DNA from: Candidatus Melainabacteria bacterium
GTDB taxonomy: Bacteria > Cyanobacteriota > Vampirovibrionia > Obscuribacterales > Obscuribacteraceae
Direction: 5' to 3'
DNA length: 64,000 nt
Assembly (NCBI GenBank): GCA_016212515.1
Contig: JACRFZ010000047.1
Span: 1-64,000, forward strand
Part shown: in pieces, positions 45,951 through 54,762 of the stretch
Numbering within the stretch: position 1 is the first letter of the stretch
Layout of the letters: every line of letters begins with the position of its first letter
Notes under the pieces: model-generated
Seen by the model: only the letters and a program-made list of their open reading frames with translations
Told to the model about the DNA's origin: nothing
The model's database searches: none
Translations under genes and position numbers: made by a program

Positions 45951-46020
45951 AAACGGGAGCCTTAGATTAAACAGGAGCTTCAGATTAAACAGGAGCTTTC
46001 ACTTAAACAGGCGCTTCCGG
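45951..46020 (+). repeat. 18-bp tandem repeat, about four copies
   Basis: Successive units AAACGGGAGCCTTAGATT, AAACAGGAGCTTCAGATT, AAACAGGAGCTTTCACTT and a partial AAACAGGCGCTTCCGG lie between the ACT-protein stop and the SEC-C gene. Confidence 0.92.
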
Positions 46021-46067
46021 TATCCCGGAAATCTTGTAAATAGCTGCTTGCAGGAGTTGTCTTCGCT

Positions 46068-47216
46068 ATGAACATTATTGGTAGCAGGCAGTACGCTGAT
46101 GCTTGCAAAATGACCGATGAGGAGCTGCTCAAGAAGCTCACCTTGAACGGCATCAAGCTTGATCGAGAGTCTCTGGAGAAATTGGTTGAAGTAGCACCCC
46201 GGGCAAGCAAAGCCGCGTTTCAGGCCCTTAAGAATAGGCAGTTCACCAGTAAGCAGAAGCAGGGTCATAACCAGGAGTTGGTGTTTGCTTGCATTCTGGA
46301 ATTGTGGCGGCGCTGGTTTCCCGAGAAGCCTTGCTTCGAATTGGCCGAGCTGAAAATTAAAGACGGTTACGAACGCTTTGAAGCCAACGACGAGGCTGGC
46401 GCCATGAACTTATGGCATTCTGCCTTTGCCGACATCATGGGTCTGGCTGAGAAGCACAATATTTGCAAGACAAAAGACCTTGATCTGCAATTCGATGAGT
46501 TTTTCGATTTCAACGACTGGCTTTCCGATGTCTTTTGTTCCAGTTGGAATCTTGGTCTTGCCGACGGCAAGCAGATGCAGAAGCGCGCCGATCTTAGCCT
46601 CGCCCTGCTTGAGAGATTCAAGGACGAGAAGGACATTGATGCAACTATAGGATACTGGCGCAACGGGCTTGCCGAAAGCCTTGTGGAGCTTGGTCAGGGC
46701 GAGCAGTCGCAAGCTTTGTATCGTCAGTGGTTGACTGAGAACCCTGATTGGACCTGGGGTTGGATTGCCTGGGCCGATACCCATGAGGATAGCGAGAAGA
46801 CCGAGGCGATTCTGAAAGAAGCCATTGAAGTTGAGGCAATAACCGATAAGACGGCTCTCTACAATGCCCTTTCGTGCTATTACAAAAGAACGGGAAATGA
46901 AGGTGAGCATGAGAAGTACGCAGCCTTAGAAGAAGAGTCGCGTAAGGCCTTTGCTCCGGCGCGGCTGCTTGGACTGGCTGAACAGAACGATGCCGGTCAA
47001 GTGAATAGCGCTTTCAGCCAGGTCTTGTCCCAGCTTCTGCAAATGGCTCCGCCTGCGGCTGCCATGTCCGGCAGGGTGCAGCCCCGAGCCAGTGCTTCCG
47101 GCGCTGCTTCCGGCGCTGCTTCCGGTAGCGCACCCGCTGCTTCCGATGTGGGGCGCAAGCAGCCCTGCCCCTGCGGCAGCGGCAAGAAATTTAAACGTTG
47201 TTGCGGTAGCGGCTGA
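46068..47216 (+). CDS. SEC-C zinc-motif protein with helical repeat body
   Basis: A 382-residue cytosolic protein. The last 22 residues are a SEC-C zinc motif (KQPCPCGSGKKFKRCC), as at the SecA C-terminus, where it binds SecB and ribosomes. It is joined by a low-complexity Ala/Ser/Gly linker (SGAASGAASGSAPAAS). The rest is helical with TPR-like spacing (LVELGQGEQSQALYRQWL, WIAWADTHEDSEKTEAIL). Similar SEC-C proteins are known but mostly uncharacterised; a role in translation or protein targeting is inferred. Confidence 0.82.
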   Translation: MNIIGSRQYADACKMTDEELLKKLTLNGIKLDRESLEKLVEVAPRASKAAFQALKNRQFTSKQKQGHNQELVFACILELWRRWFPEKPCFELAELKIKDGYERFEANDEAGAMNLWHSAFADIMGLAEKHNICKTKDLDLQFDEFFDFNDWLSDVFCSSWNLGLADGKQMQKRADLSLALLERFKDEKDIDATIGYWRNGLAESLVELGQGEQSQALYRQWLTENPDWTWGWIAWADTHEDSEKTEAILKEAIEVEAITDKTALYNALSCYYKRTGNEGEHEKYAALEEESRKAFAPARLLGLAEQNDAGQVNSAFSQVLSQLLQMAPPAAAMSGRVQPRASASGAASGAASGSAPAASDVGRKQPCPCGSGKKFKRCCGSG

Positions 47217-47451
47217 AGCCCTGTCTGCTTAGTGCTGACTGCGATCGCCGTTAATGATGGCGATGGCCTATCTCATTTACAAAATTGAGGCGTGAGCGAA
47301 ATTTCGTCGAAAATCGCTTGTTTTAATGCTGGACGGTCCCTTGAAAACCTCTTTGCATGATTTTCCGCATAATTTCGCTCGCGGTTCGTTTTTTTAGAGA
47401 AGGGGGGGCGACTCGAGCGTCAGGGTATTTGAAGACTTCTGTAAGTAGCAG

Positions 47452-48075
47452 TTATAGAATATTCACTGCCCGTGCCACCATCAACACGATTACCATCAGT
47501 GAAATCGATGCTTGCAAGATCATCAGGCTCTTGGCTTTGCGCGAGAGCACAGGCGCATCTGTTGGTGATAGGGCCGTACTTGTGTTGAAGGCCAGAAAGA
47601 GATAGTCCATAAATTTAGGCGACCAGTTTTTGTCGCCGTCCCACGTCATCTGGGGAAATAAAAAGGCGGCCTCTTCTTTTGTATGGATTTCCCTCAGTCC
47701 CCTGCGGTGCGGACCGCCGGCGTCTATGCGCCAGTACCAGACGGCAAAGACAAAGACATTGGTAATCCAGAGATAAATGGCGGAACGCAGCAAATCCGCC
47801 GGTGTTTGAATGCGATCGGGAATGGCGGTCACAAGCCTGACCAGAGAAAAGAGCATGGCTAGTGTGACGAGAATCAGCACCATATAGCCGGCCTTGCGGC
47901 AATAGTCATGATTACCGCGTATATGCAGAATCTCCACCGGCACCATAATAATGGCGATGACGGCAAGCAGAAGCCAACGCGGTCCAATAGAGAGTGAATC
48001 GGGCATGGCCAGATGCAGCCCGCCCACGGCAATTAGGGCTAGGAGAGCCGGCCAGAGCGGTTCTTGTTTTTGCAT
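47452..48075 (-). CDS. Inner-membrane protein (DUF1345-like)
   Basis: A 207-residue protein with about five membrane helices (LALIAVGGLHLAMP, WLLLAVIAIIMVPVEIL, GYMVLILVTLAMLFSLV, AIYLWITNVFVFAVWYW, ISLMVIVLMVARAVNIL). The C-terminal FLAFNTSTALSPTDAPVLSR followed by a helix resembles the DUF1345 signature. Function unknown. It starts 3 bases after the stop of the RNase-H-fold-like gene. Confidence 0.7.
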   Translation of the reverse strand: MQKQEPLWPALLALIAVGGLHLAMPDSLSIGPRWLLLAVIAIIMVPVEILHIRGNHDYCRKAGYMVLILVTLAMLFSLVRLVTAIPDRIQTPADLLRSAIYLWITNVFVFAVWYWRIDAGGPHRRGLREIHTKEEAAFLFPQMTWDGDKNWSPKFMDYLFLAFNTSTALSPTDAPVLSRKAKSLMILQASISLMVIVLMVARAVNIL

Positions 48076-48078
48076 GCC

Positions 48079-48939
48079 TCAGGAAACTTTCAACCTGTAG
48101 GTCCAACCCTCTAACAGTACCTCCAGGGCGTCGGCACTGAAGGGATCGTCAAAGTGTTCCGGCGAGGCCGCGTAAACTCCGGTGGTATAGCAGGCCAAAA
48201 GCGCTTCTATGGCTTTGTCGGAATGCAGAAAATTGTGCATGAACTGCTTTTGTATATTGAGTGTAGGAAAATCTTTGAACGTGAGAGCTTTTCGTTCTTT
48301 GATTTTCATCAGATGCTGCACAAGCTTTTCGCGCTCTGCTTCAGCCTGATTGCCGCTATTGTCTTTCTTGGCGTAAGAGATATCCTGCAATTGCAGAGTC
48401 TTCACGGTATCCTGAGGATTCACTTCCATGACGGCGCAGCCAAACGGAATGGCGTCTTGGAAGGGGAGGACGAAGAAGCGCTTGGGATCAAGGGAGGCCA
48501 GGAACTTCATGCCATGATGAGTGAGGTGCAGCATGGGCGGATTGGCCCGGCGCATGGGGCTATGCCCTGTGGCACCACCGGCAGTATCGGTGATGCGCTT
48601 TGGTTCTTTGCCGAATTCCTTTGCGATTGCCAGGCATTCTTCATAGGGAGTGAAGACCAACTCCTCTATTACTTCCTGCCACGATTCATAGCCTTTCTTG
48701 AGCTTCTTCTGGGCGAGAAAGTCGAGAAACTTGGCCGGCAGCGATAAGGGACAATTCACCCCCAGGGCCGAGAGGGTTTTGTGATTGGCCAGGTCTTTAG
48801 CCAGAATATGGGAGCCAGTCTTTTTGACTTCCACTACTTCCATGCCGAGATTACCCAGCTTGCCTACCACCAGCCACGCTTCATTGGGATTTTCTTTCGT
48901 GCCGGTCAAGTCTGCGCCGGCGATAATTTTGTCGCTCAT
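48079..48939 (-). CDS. DUF429-like protein, possible RNase-H-fold nuclease
   Basis: A 286-residue cytosolic protein. The opening IAGADLTGTKENPNEAWLVVG and the LGVNCPLSLP segment recall DUF429, a family predicted to have an RNase H fold; the C-terminal EALLACYTTGVYA helix fits. Acidic active-site residues would include Asp10. In an operon with the membrane protein downstream. Assignment is tentative. Confidence 0.55.
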   Translation of the reverse strand: MSDKIIAGADLTGTKENPNEAWLVVGKLGNLGMEVVEVKKTGSHILAKDLANHKTLSALGVNCPLSLPAKFLDFLAQKKLKKGYESWQEVIEELVFTPYEECLAIAKEFGKEPKRITDTAGGATGHSPMRRANPPMLHLTHHGMKFLASLDPKRFFVLPFQDAIPFGCAVMEVNPQDTVKTLQLQDISYAKKDNSGNQAEAEREKLVQHLMKIKERKALTFKDFPTLNIQKQFMHNFLHSDKAIEALLACYTTGVYAASPEHFDDPFSADALEVLLEGWTYRLKVS

Positions 48940-49320
48940 CTACCCTTCTTGCTCTATCTCAGCTTAAGCGGGATGCCTGCTTGCGCTAGGTATTATAGCG
49001 AAACCTGCGGCGCTCAGTACTTTGACAACGCTTGGGGCTCTTGTCTCTATCTTTAGTGCCAGAATTGAGCGGAAGTCCGGAGTGCCCCTGGGATGGACGA
49101 TGCCTCCGCTGACAACCTTTAATTTATTGCGGGTTGAGAGTCAAAAGCCGAGTTAACCAGAAGGAAAGTGCGGTTTAAAATTGCTGGAGGTGACTAGTTC
49201 GTGTTCTAATTCAGGGAGCCTGAGCCCTCTGAGGCTTGAGCCGGGTAGCCGGAAGCGTGAACAGGCCTCTCGAGCGGGTATTTCTGAGCGATCAAAGTTC
49301 TTCATCTGAGGGAGGCCGGA
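48940..49320. other. Intergenic region, nothing recognised
   Basis: 381 bases between divergent genes. No gene, tRNA or clear hairpin. It marks the change from house-keeping to accessory-type genes. Confidence 0.5.
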
Positions 49321-50595
49321 GTGCTGGAAGAAATTGTAAGTAAACTCAAGGCTGGGTCCTCTAATCTTGATATGAGAGATTTGCAAATTGATTTTGCGAA
49401 GATGCACCCGGAACAGATTCTCAAACTTACCATAAGCGTATTGGACGAGGCGCCGCTCTGTCGAGATTTTGAGCTCAGTATTTTAGGACTGATGCCTATT
49501 TCCGATTGGAACTTATTGGCTGCATATGCGATTAAGAAGTTTCAAGTTTCTGAGGTTGCCCAGGAGATTGTCAGTTTTGCCGCCCTCCAGAAGCCGGATT
49601 CGTTGCACCCGTACCTGGAGTCTTTCATCCTTACCGGAGATAAGGCGTGGACTACACCCACCTTGGCTTGGCGTGGCTCGGGTTCGCTAGATAAAGACCG
49701 ACTCCTCAGGCTTATGGAGCCTGGCGATGGCAGGACATTCTTGGATAGAGCATTCGCTTTCGGTCTATTGCTTGAAACTCGGGATCAGCAGGTAATCTTG
49801 GATGCAATTGCTAAAGCCGCTGCTGTTGAGCTTTTTGCCGAGCAAGGGACGGCGCCTTTGCAGTTGCACCTGAATGGGGTCGGGTTAGAGTTCGCTGACG
49901 GCTCCTTCAGAAAACTTCATTCGGACGAAGTTCTTCATATTGCCTTTCCAGAGGATTACTTCCCGGAGGAGGAATCAGCATTTGGCACGAGAGACAAAAC
50001 ATATCAGCCAACCTGGCAGCTCCAGGACCGGAGTCTTATTCGGGCGGATGCAATTATTGGCGGTTTGGTAGAGGAGCGCTGCAAAATTTGTTCCAATCAG
50101 CTCCATCGCCTTCTGGAGTTCACAGATAGAACCGTTCTGCCTGAGTTCTATAGAGACTGTCCATCGACATTTGTCACCTGCCTGACTTGCCAGGGGAAAA
50201 CCGGTATTTGGGAATTTTTCTTCGCCCATAGTCAAACCGGAGCGATTGAGCACATGTACGAGGGTGAGCCTATAGTTCCTGAACTGCTTGAATCTGCTTT
50301 TGTCCAATCTGAGGTGCAACTAGTGGATACTGGACCGCGTTGGGCCATACAAGATCACTCTCTGTCTAATTCATGGGAGAACCTGCATCGAGTCGGAGGC
50401 AGCCCCTCCTGGGTTCAAGATTGCGAGTATCTAAAGTGCCCGAGGTGTTTGCAAACAATGAATTTCGCCGCTCAAATAGATTCTGGTTTGCCGATGGAAG
50501 ACGGTAGCGAATGGATGTGGGGTGACTCGGGCGCCTGCTATCTCTTCTTTTGTGGAGACTGTTCAGTGACCGGTGTGACTTATCAGTGTTATTAG
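49321..50595 (+). CDS. DUF1963-like (YwqG-type) protein
   Basis: A 424-residue protein, GTG start with GGGAGG 6 bases upstream. The C-terminal half has the DUF1963 pattern: RVGGSPSWVQD, CPRCLQTMNFAAQID, then a Gly-Asp-Ser-Gly turn and LFFCGDCS. A second Cys set lies in the middle (CKICSNQLHRLLEF, FVTCLTCQG), which may bind zinc. The N-terminal 150 residues are helical and not recognised. DUF1963 proteins are often near toxins or immunity genes, so an immunity role is possible; that is inference. Confidence 0.6.
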   Translation: MLEEIVSKLKAGSSNLDMRDLQIDFAKMHPEQILKLTISVLDEAPLCRDFELSILGLMPISDWNLLAAYAIKKFQVSEVAQEIVSFAALQKPDSLHPYLESFILTGDKAWTTPTLAWRGSGSLDKDRLLRLMEPGDGRTFLDRAFAFGLLLETRDQQVILDAIAKAAAVELFAEQGTAPLQLHLNGVGLEFADGSFRKLHSDEVLHIAFPEDYFPEEESAFGTRDKTYQPTWQLQDRSLIRADAIIGGLVEERCKICSNQLHRLLEFTDRTVLPEFYRDCPSTFVTCLTCQGKTGIWEFFFAHSQTGAIEHMYEGEPIVPELLESAFVQSEVQLVDTGPRWAIQDHSLSNSWENLHRVGGSPSWVQDCEYLKCPRCLQTMNFAAQIDSGLPMEDGSEWMWGDSGACYLFFCGDCSVTGVTYQCY

Positions 50596-50667
50596 GCTAC
50601 TTTTTGAAGCGTCGCCCTGCTGAGAAACTGCCCCCTTTGGGCATAATTCAATTAGCTGGAGGTGCTC

Positions 50668-51048
50668 ATGCGTCAATGCTCATTTTGCAAATCTGAGATC
50701 TTGCATGTATCCGGCTTTGACGAAAGCGCCGGAGACCGCGGCGGCAATGCTAAAGAGGTCGATGAGTTTGAATGTGTCGGATGCAAGCGCAGGTACTGCC
50801 ACGTCTACTACGAGAGATTCAGTGGCGATACTGAATATTGGGATGTTAAGACTGATAGCGGCTGGGATACATTGGCTAGAGATTGTTGGCCGGTAATCAT
50901 TACGGTTCATATTGAAGAACCTTGTGATTATGTCGGCAGAACATTTCTGGATAAACAGTTGGATCAATCTCAAGACTGGTGGAGCAGAATTTGGCGGTCC
51001 TTATTGAGATTTCCTTTCTTTGTTTCTCGCAAGGGTGGAAGCTTGTGA
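50668..51048 (+). CDS. Small zinc-ribbon protein
   Basis: 126 residues from ATG 50668, with GGAGG 8 bases upstream. Two Cys pairs, CSFC and CVGC, about 31 residues apart and followed by KRRYCHVYYERF, suggest a zinc ribbon. The C-terminus is Trp-rich (QDWWSRIWRSLLRF). Unknown function. Confidence 0.55.
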   Translation: MRQCSFCKSEILHVSGFDESAGDRGGNAKEVDEFECVGCKRRYCHVYYERFSGDTEYWDVKTDSGWDTLARDCWPVIITVHIEEPCDYVGRTFLDKQLDQSQDWWSRIWRSLLRFPFFVSRKGGSL

Positions 51049-51549
51049 GCTTTCTAATTGGCTCAAGCATCTCTTCCGTATTGGCGGGAAACTCTTTGAC
51101 GGCTACCGACAATTTGACGACTGTGTTGCCGGGAACTTCAAATGAGTTAGCCTGCGGGTTCTGTTCGAATTGTCCGCCTGAGGCAAGGCAATTTATGGTT
51201 TCGCTTGCCGGTCGAGCTTGCCCATGCGATTGGCGGTTGATTCGCGTCTTTATGCAATTGGAACCAAATGTGTGAAAAAAGAGGAAAGTGGAACCAAATT
51301 GAAGAAACTGGAACCTAGCGCAATATTTTTGAGGCAATTTGGACCTGTGTGAAGAATGTGGAACTTGGATGAGGATTTTCGGGCATTTTGTAACCGTTGA
51401 GGGCAATATGTACATATTTGGAACTATAAAAGACCGATTTCCGTCAATGTCACGTTGTTTGCAACAACAGGGGGCTCTTTGCAGCCGTTCTTGAATACAA
51501 TAGGTGACTCACTCTTTCGTTGCTAGTATCTCTAGAGGAGTTGGAAATA
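51049..51549. other. Intergenic region holding a periodic repeat array
   Basis: 501 bases without a credible gene. The first half shows nothing clear. The second half holds the GGAACC array described separately, then about 120 bases of leader before the HNH gene, with GAGGAG at 51535. Confidence 0.55.
51259..51425 (+). repeat. GGAACC repeats with alternating 30/20-bp spacing
   Basis: TGGAACC or near matches start at 51259, 51289, 51309, 51340 (TGGACC), 51359 (TGGAACT), 51389 (TGTAACC), 51409 (TGTACAT) and 51419 (TGGAACT). The first seven are spaced 30, 20, 31, 19, 30 and 20 bases, a 50-bp unit with two sites each, decaying left to right. The site at +30 in each unit is usually preceded by GAGGCAATT-like sequence. 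It may be protein-binding iterons or a remnant end of an IS21-type element; no transposase is present. Confidence 0.7.
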
Positions 51550-52401
51550 GTGTCTCCCAGAGCAAAAAAGAAAATACGAATTCCAATTCCAGATGATTTA
51601 GTGGCACGAATCATGTATCAGCAAGATCATACGTGCTGCAAGTGTAATGTTCGCGGTCTTCCAGTCCAGATTCATCATATTGACGAAGACCCGAGCAATA
51701 ATGACCCTTCCAATCTGGCCGTATTGTGCTCTAACTGTCACGATGGCACGATGATTTCCGGCGGATTTGGGCGCAAACTAAATGCACCACTCGTGACTCA
51801 ATACAGGGATGAGTGGATAGAACGTGTTGCTAACCGTAGAGACGAGGCTGATAAGCTTGCGGCTGCTGCGATGTCCGGTGCTCCGAAGGCAGTTGTTATC
51901 GCCACAGACCCTGAAACTTATGAGGATTCTGAGACAGATTACATCGAGACTCCATTTGAGCGTCCAGATGAAGATGACCTGCTTCACTATGTAGAAGAAC
52001 TACCATCAATTCTCAATCAAGCATTCCGCTTCACTGATGAAAAGCGAGCTAGTGGTATCACTCTACATATGAATGACGGGGCTGCAGAGATTGTCGATGT
52101 GCTGGAGCAGATACTTTTGAGATTGTCGTACTGGTTCCCATCAAAGCATTTCGATGGAAAACCCGCAGCTGAGTTTTTCAGCAAGTATGTAGCAGATCGA
52201 TTTACATGGCATCGCGCCCTTGCAGAGCCATACGGAGAAGGGACGGGTGGCACGATTAGAGGTCAAATCATTCTTGGAGGAGTAATTGACGATTTGGAGG
52301 ATGCCGTCGCTGACGTTGTTGCTGCTCTCTTTTGGGGACCAGACTCGACGCTAGATGTTGAAGCATGGACTCTGCGCTGGAAGAAATCTGGCACGGAATA
52401 G
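51550..52401 (+). CDS. HNH endonuclease
   Basis: 283 residues from the GTG at 51550, which has GAGGAG 9 bases upstream; a TTG at 51520 is also in frame. The HNH domain is residues 20-65: CCKC, VQIHHIDEDPSNNDPSNLAVLC and SNCH, with two zinc-binding Cys pairs, the catalytic His pair and Asn. The C-terminal 200 residues are acidic and helical and not recognised. The family includes restriction, phage-defence and mobile-element nucleases. It is the first gene in a set of nuclease-type accessory genes. Confidence 0.85.
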   Translation: MSPRAKKKIRIPIPDDLVARIMYQQDHTCCKCNVRGLPVQIHHIDEDPSNNDPSNLAVLCSNCHDGTMISGGFGRKLNAPLVTQYRDEWIERVANRRDEADKLAAAAMSGAPKAVVIATDPETYEDSETDYIETPFERPDEDDLLHYVEELPSILNQAFRFTDEKRASGITLHMNDGAAEIVDVLEQILLRLSYWFPSKHFDGKPAAEFFSKYVADRFTWHRALAEPYGEGTGGTIRGQIILGGVIDDLEDAVADVVAALFWGPDSTLDVEAWTLRWKKSGTE

Positions 52402-52607
52402 CAAGTGATCTGTTTTTGTGGCAGCGGTTCGGCTTTGTAGCGTGCTCACTGCCTTATTTGTGGTTAAGAGTTCATCAGAATCCACCATGCAGCGGAGCAG
52501 TAGTTGGCGTTTGTGTATGCGTGATATATCCCCTGCCCTTCACTGGGTTCAGGCTGGATGCTAAGATCTGTAGTTTCTGACTAGTGTGAGTAGAAGCAGG
52601 TTTCCAA

Positions 52608-53603
52608 GTGGATATCGCATATCACTATCCTCCAGAGCTGATGAATCTGTTGATTCAAGCGATCCCGGCGCTCTTCAATAGTAAAAACGACCTGCTTATG
52701 TTCTTCCGTGGCGCAGGTGTTTCTGTCTCGATGCTCGGTGATCTTCAGGAACGTGTAGCCAAAGATCGGAAAAACATCGATAAGTATTTCATGACTCGCA
52801 CGGTTCTTCAGCGGCTAAATGAGGCTGGTGAAAGGGCGCTGAGAGAAAGACGCGAAATTCTAAAGAGAATTGTCGAATTCGATGACTTCAGTACTCTGTA
52901 CGCTAATAATCAGCTTCCGGCAAAGGGATTGGTTGCGGAGATACGTCGAGTAGTCGAAGTAAAAGACTCGTTCACTCGTATGCAGCAAGAAAAGGACAGA
53001 GAAATAGAGCAACATAGGGCCAAGCAGCGGGCTGAACTTGAGCAGCAGACCAAGAAAAGATCCGATCTATCCATCATTAAGCAAGAACTTTATGCGCTTT
53101 TTGCTTTGAAGAATCCCTGGAACCGTGGGAAGCAGTTTGAATCATTGCTCAATCGATTGTTTGCCGTATCCGGATTTTTAATCAAAGAGGCATTTACGAT
53201 TAAAGGAGATGAAGCGCAAGGGATAATTGAGCAGATCGATGGTGTTGTTCAATTCGAAGGGCACCTATATTTGGTTGAAGTAAAATGGCATGACAAGCCA
53301 CTTGGCACCGAAGACGTGTCACCGCATTTGGTGCGTGTGTATAGCCGGGGCGGTGTCCGAGGGCTGTTCATTTCTGCTTCTGGATATTCAAGCGCCGCGA
53401 TTGAGACGTGTAAGTCGGCATTAACTCAGAAAGTAGTTGTACTCTCAACTTTGGAAGAATTGATCTATGCAATAGAGTATGGACAAGACTTGTCCCAGTT
53501 CATTCAGGTAAAGGTTGTTCAGGCGGTCACGAATCGGAACCCCTTTCACGCGATGCCGACATACGCGAATCCTACGCCTGCTTTCGCTCAGGTGCATCGC
53601 TGA
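52608..53603 (+). CDS. Mrr-type restriction endonuclease-like protein
   Basis: A 331-residue protein, GTG start. Residues 170-290 are a PD-(D/E)xK domain of the Mrr type: RGKQFESLLNRLF (Glu178), the catalytic Asp211 in EQIDGVV and Glu224-x-Lys226 in YLVEVKW. Residues 120-155 are a charged coiled coil. Mrr-like enzymes often cut methylated DNA; here the N-terminal domain that would recognise DNA is not identified. It is 206 bases from the HNH gene in the same direction. Confidence 0.85.
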   Translation: MDIAYHYPPELMNLLIQAIPALFNSKNDLLMFFRGAGVSVSMLGDLQERVAKDRKNIDKYFMTRTVLQRLNEAGERALRERREILKRIVEFDDFSTLYANNQLPAKGLVAEIRRVVEVKDSFTRMQQEKDREIEQHRAKQRAELEQQTKKRSDLSIIKQELYALFALKNPWNRGKQFESLLNRLFAVSGFLIKEAFTIKGDEAQGIIEQIDGVVQFEGHLYLVEVKWHDKPLGTEDVSPHLVRVYSRGGVRGLFISASGYSSAAIETCKSALTQKVVVLSTLEELIYAIEYGQDLSQFIQVKVVQAVTNRNPFHAMPTYANPTPAFAQVHR

Positions 53604-53874
53604 AGTACCAGAATTGACCATCATTTCTGGTTTTTCCTGCAAATCTGTTTTGCTTCTTCAACTTACGCGATCAGGTTTCGACATTCCCTGAGCGCTTTCA
53701 CAATCTACAAGCTTCTCGGTCACGTTTGTTGTAGACAAGGCAAACATCGTGAAGCGATGAAATACAACGCGCTTGCTCTTGTGCTGCAAGTCAATCCACA
53801 ACCAATCTCAATACGGAGCGGGCAGTAATGCCCGCTCTTCTCGCTTGTATAAAGCGCACCATGAGGAACTGAAC

Positions 53875-54762
53875 ATGGCTAACATGGATTTTGAAGCCTG
53901 TTATAGAGCACTGGAATTACCCTTCGGAGCTGGTATTAAAGAAATCAACGAAAGCTGGCGGAAGCTGTCCCGAATTCATCATCCTGATCGTCACGCGCGC
54001 AATCCGAAGAACTATCAGATTGCACTTGAAAGACAGAAGCAGCTAAACAATGCGCGCGATATCTTGAAGAAATGGTTTGAAACGAACCCGCATGCCACGC
54101 CGCCCCGCAGCACTAGCGGTTCTCAGCAGACCGACGCGCAGAACAAATCGGCGAACGCGAATACATCAAACAACAACACCAACAAATCTCAATCAACCAA
54201 CACAAGCTCTCAAACAAAACAAGGAACTCAAAGCAAACAGCAACAAACGCATTCAAGTCATAACCAACGGCAAACCAGCTCGCAGTCGAAGTCGTCTACT
54301 TCATCGCAAGGACCGTCAGCAAGGGCTCCAAACACCGGCTGGTTTACAGCTTCTGAGTTGAAGCTCTCGCCAATGCAAGACCTTGTTGAGAAGATCGATA
54401 AACAATGTTGTACGGGGACCGACCCATCATTCCTCAGTATGATTCTCGCATTTGCAGCCATATTCGGCCCCCTGTTCGTGATATCAGGGACGCTGGGTTC
54501 GATCTTCCCTGAGCTGCCTGGGCACTATCCCGATTGGCTGATGATGACGATGCTAGGTGCCTCTGATTGGTGCACATGCTACATCTTTCGCTGCTTCTTC
54601 GCAGAGGCTGAACTCATTAAGCTCCAACAGACAGAGATGTACTTCCGCAGCGGTCGCAGCCTCGGTGATACCGTTGACCTCGCAAAAAGTATCATCGAAA
54701 AGCACACCGTTCCAAATGGAAGTTGGAAGTTGGAAGTTCGCCGCAACTGGAGCCGCTCATGA
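53875..54762 (+). CDS. Membrane-anchored J-domain protein with Gln/Asn/Ser/Thr-rich linker
   Basis: 295 residues from ATG 53875, with GAGGA nearby. Residues 5-65 are a J domain with HPD at 36-38 (IHHPDRH), which stimulates Hsp70 ATPase. Residues about 75-150 are a low-complexity linker made almost only of Ser, Thr, Asn, Gln and Lys (NTSNNNTNKSQSTNTSSQ). Hydrophobic helices follow (MILAFAAIFGPLFVISGTL and a second near WLMMTMLGASDWCTCYIF). So it places a J domain at the membrane on a flexible, prion-like tether. The substrate is unknown. The 3' end overlaps the next frame. Confidence 0.85.
   Translation: MANMDFEACYRALELPFGAGIKEINESWRKLSRIHHPDRHARNPKNYQIALERQKQLNNARDILKKWFETNPHATPPRSTSGSQQTDAQNKSANANTSNNNTNKSQSTNTSSQTKQGTQSKQQQTHSSHNQRQTSSQSKSSTSSQGPSARAPNTGWFTASELKLSPMQDLVEKIDKQCCTGTDPSFLSMILAFAAIFGPLFVISGTLGSIFPELPGHYPDWLMMTMLGASDWCTCYIFRCFFAEAELIKLQQTEMYFRSGRSLGDTVDLAKSIIEKHTVPNGSWKLEVRRNWSRS

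Noticed and set aside
47240-47250. HIP1 octamer GCGATCGC as a cyanobacterial marker
   Set aside because: Only isolated copies (also near 3702) were seen; no enrichment, so not evidence of lineage.
49120-49140. Left attachment site matching the tRNA-fMet 3' end
   Set aside because: Only TTGCGGG is shared, far too short.
51259-51425. CRISPR array
   Set aside because: The repeated element is only about 7 bases and the spacing alternates 30/20; CRISPR repeats are longer with uniform spacers and no cas gene is near.
54077-54361. A 94-codon frame inside the J-protein gene
   Set aside because: It is a shifted reading of the Gln/Asn-rich linker.
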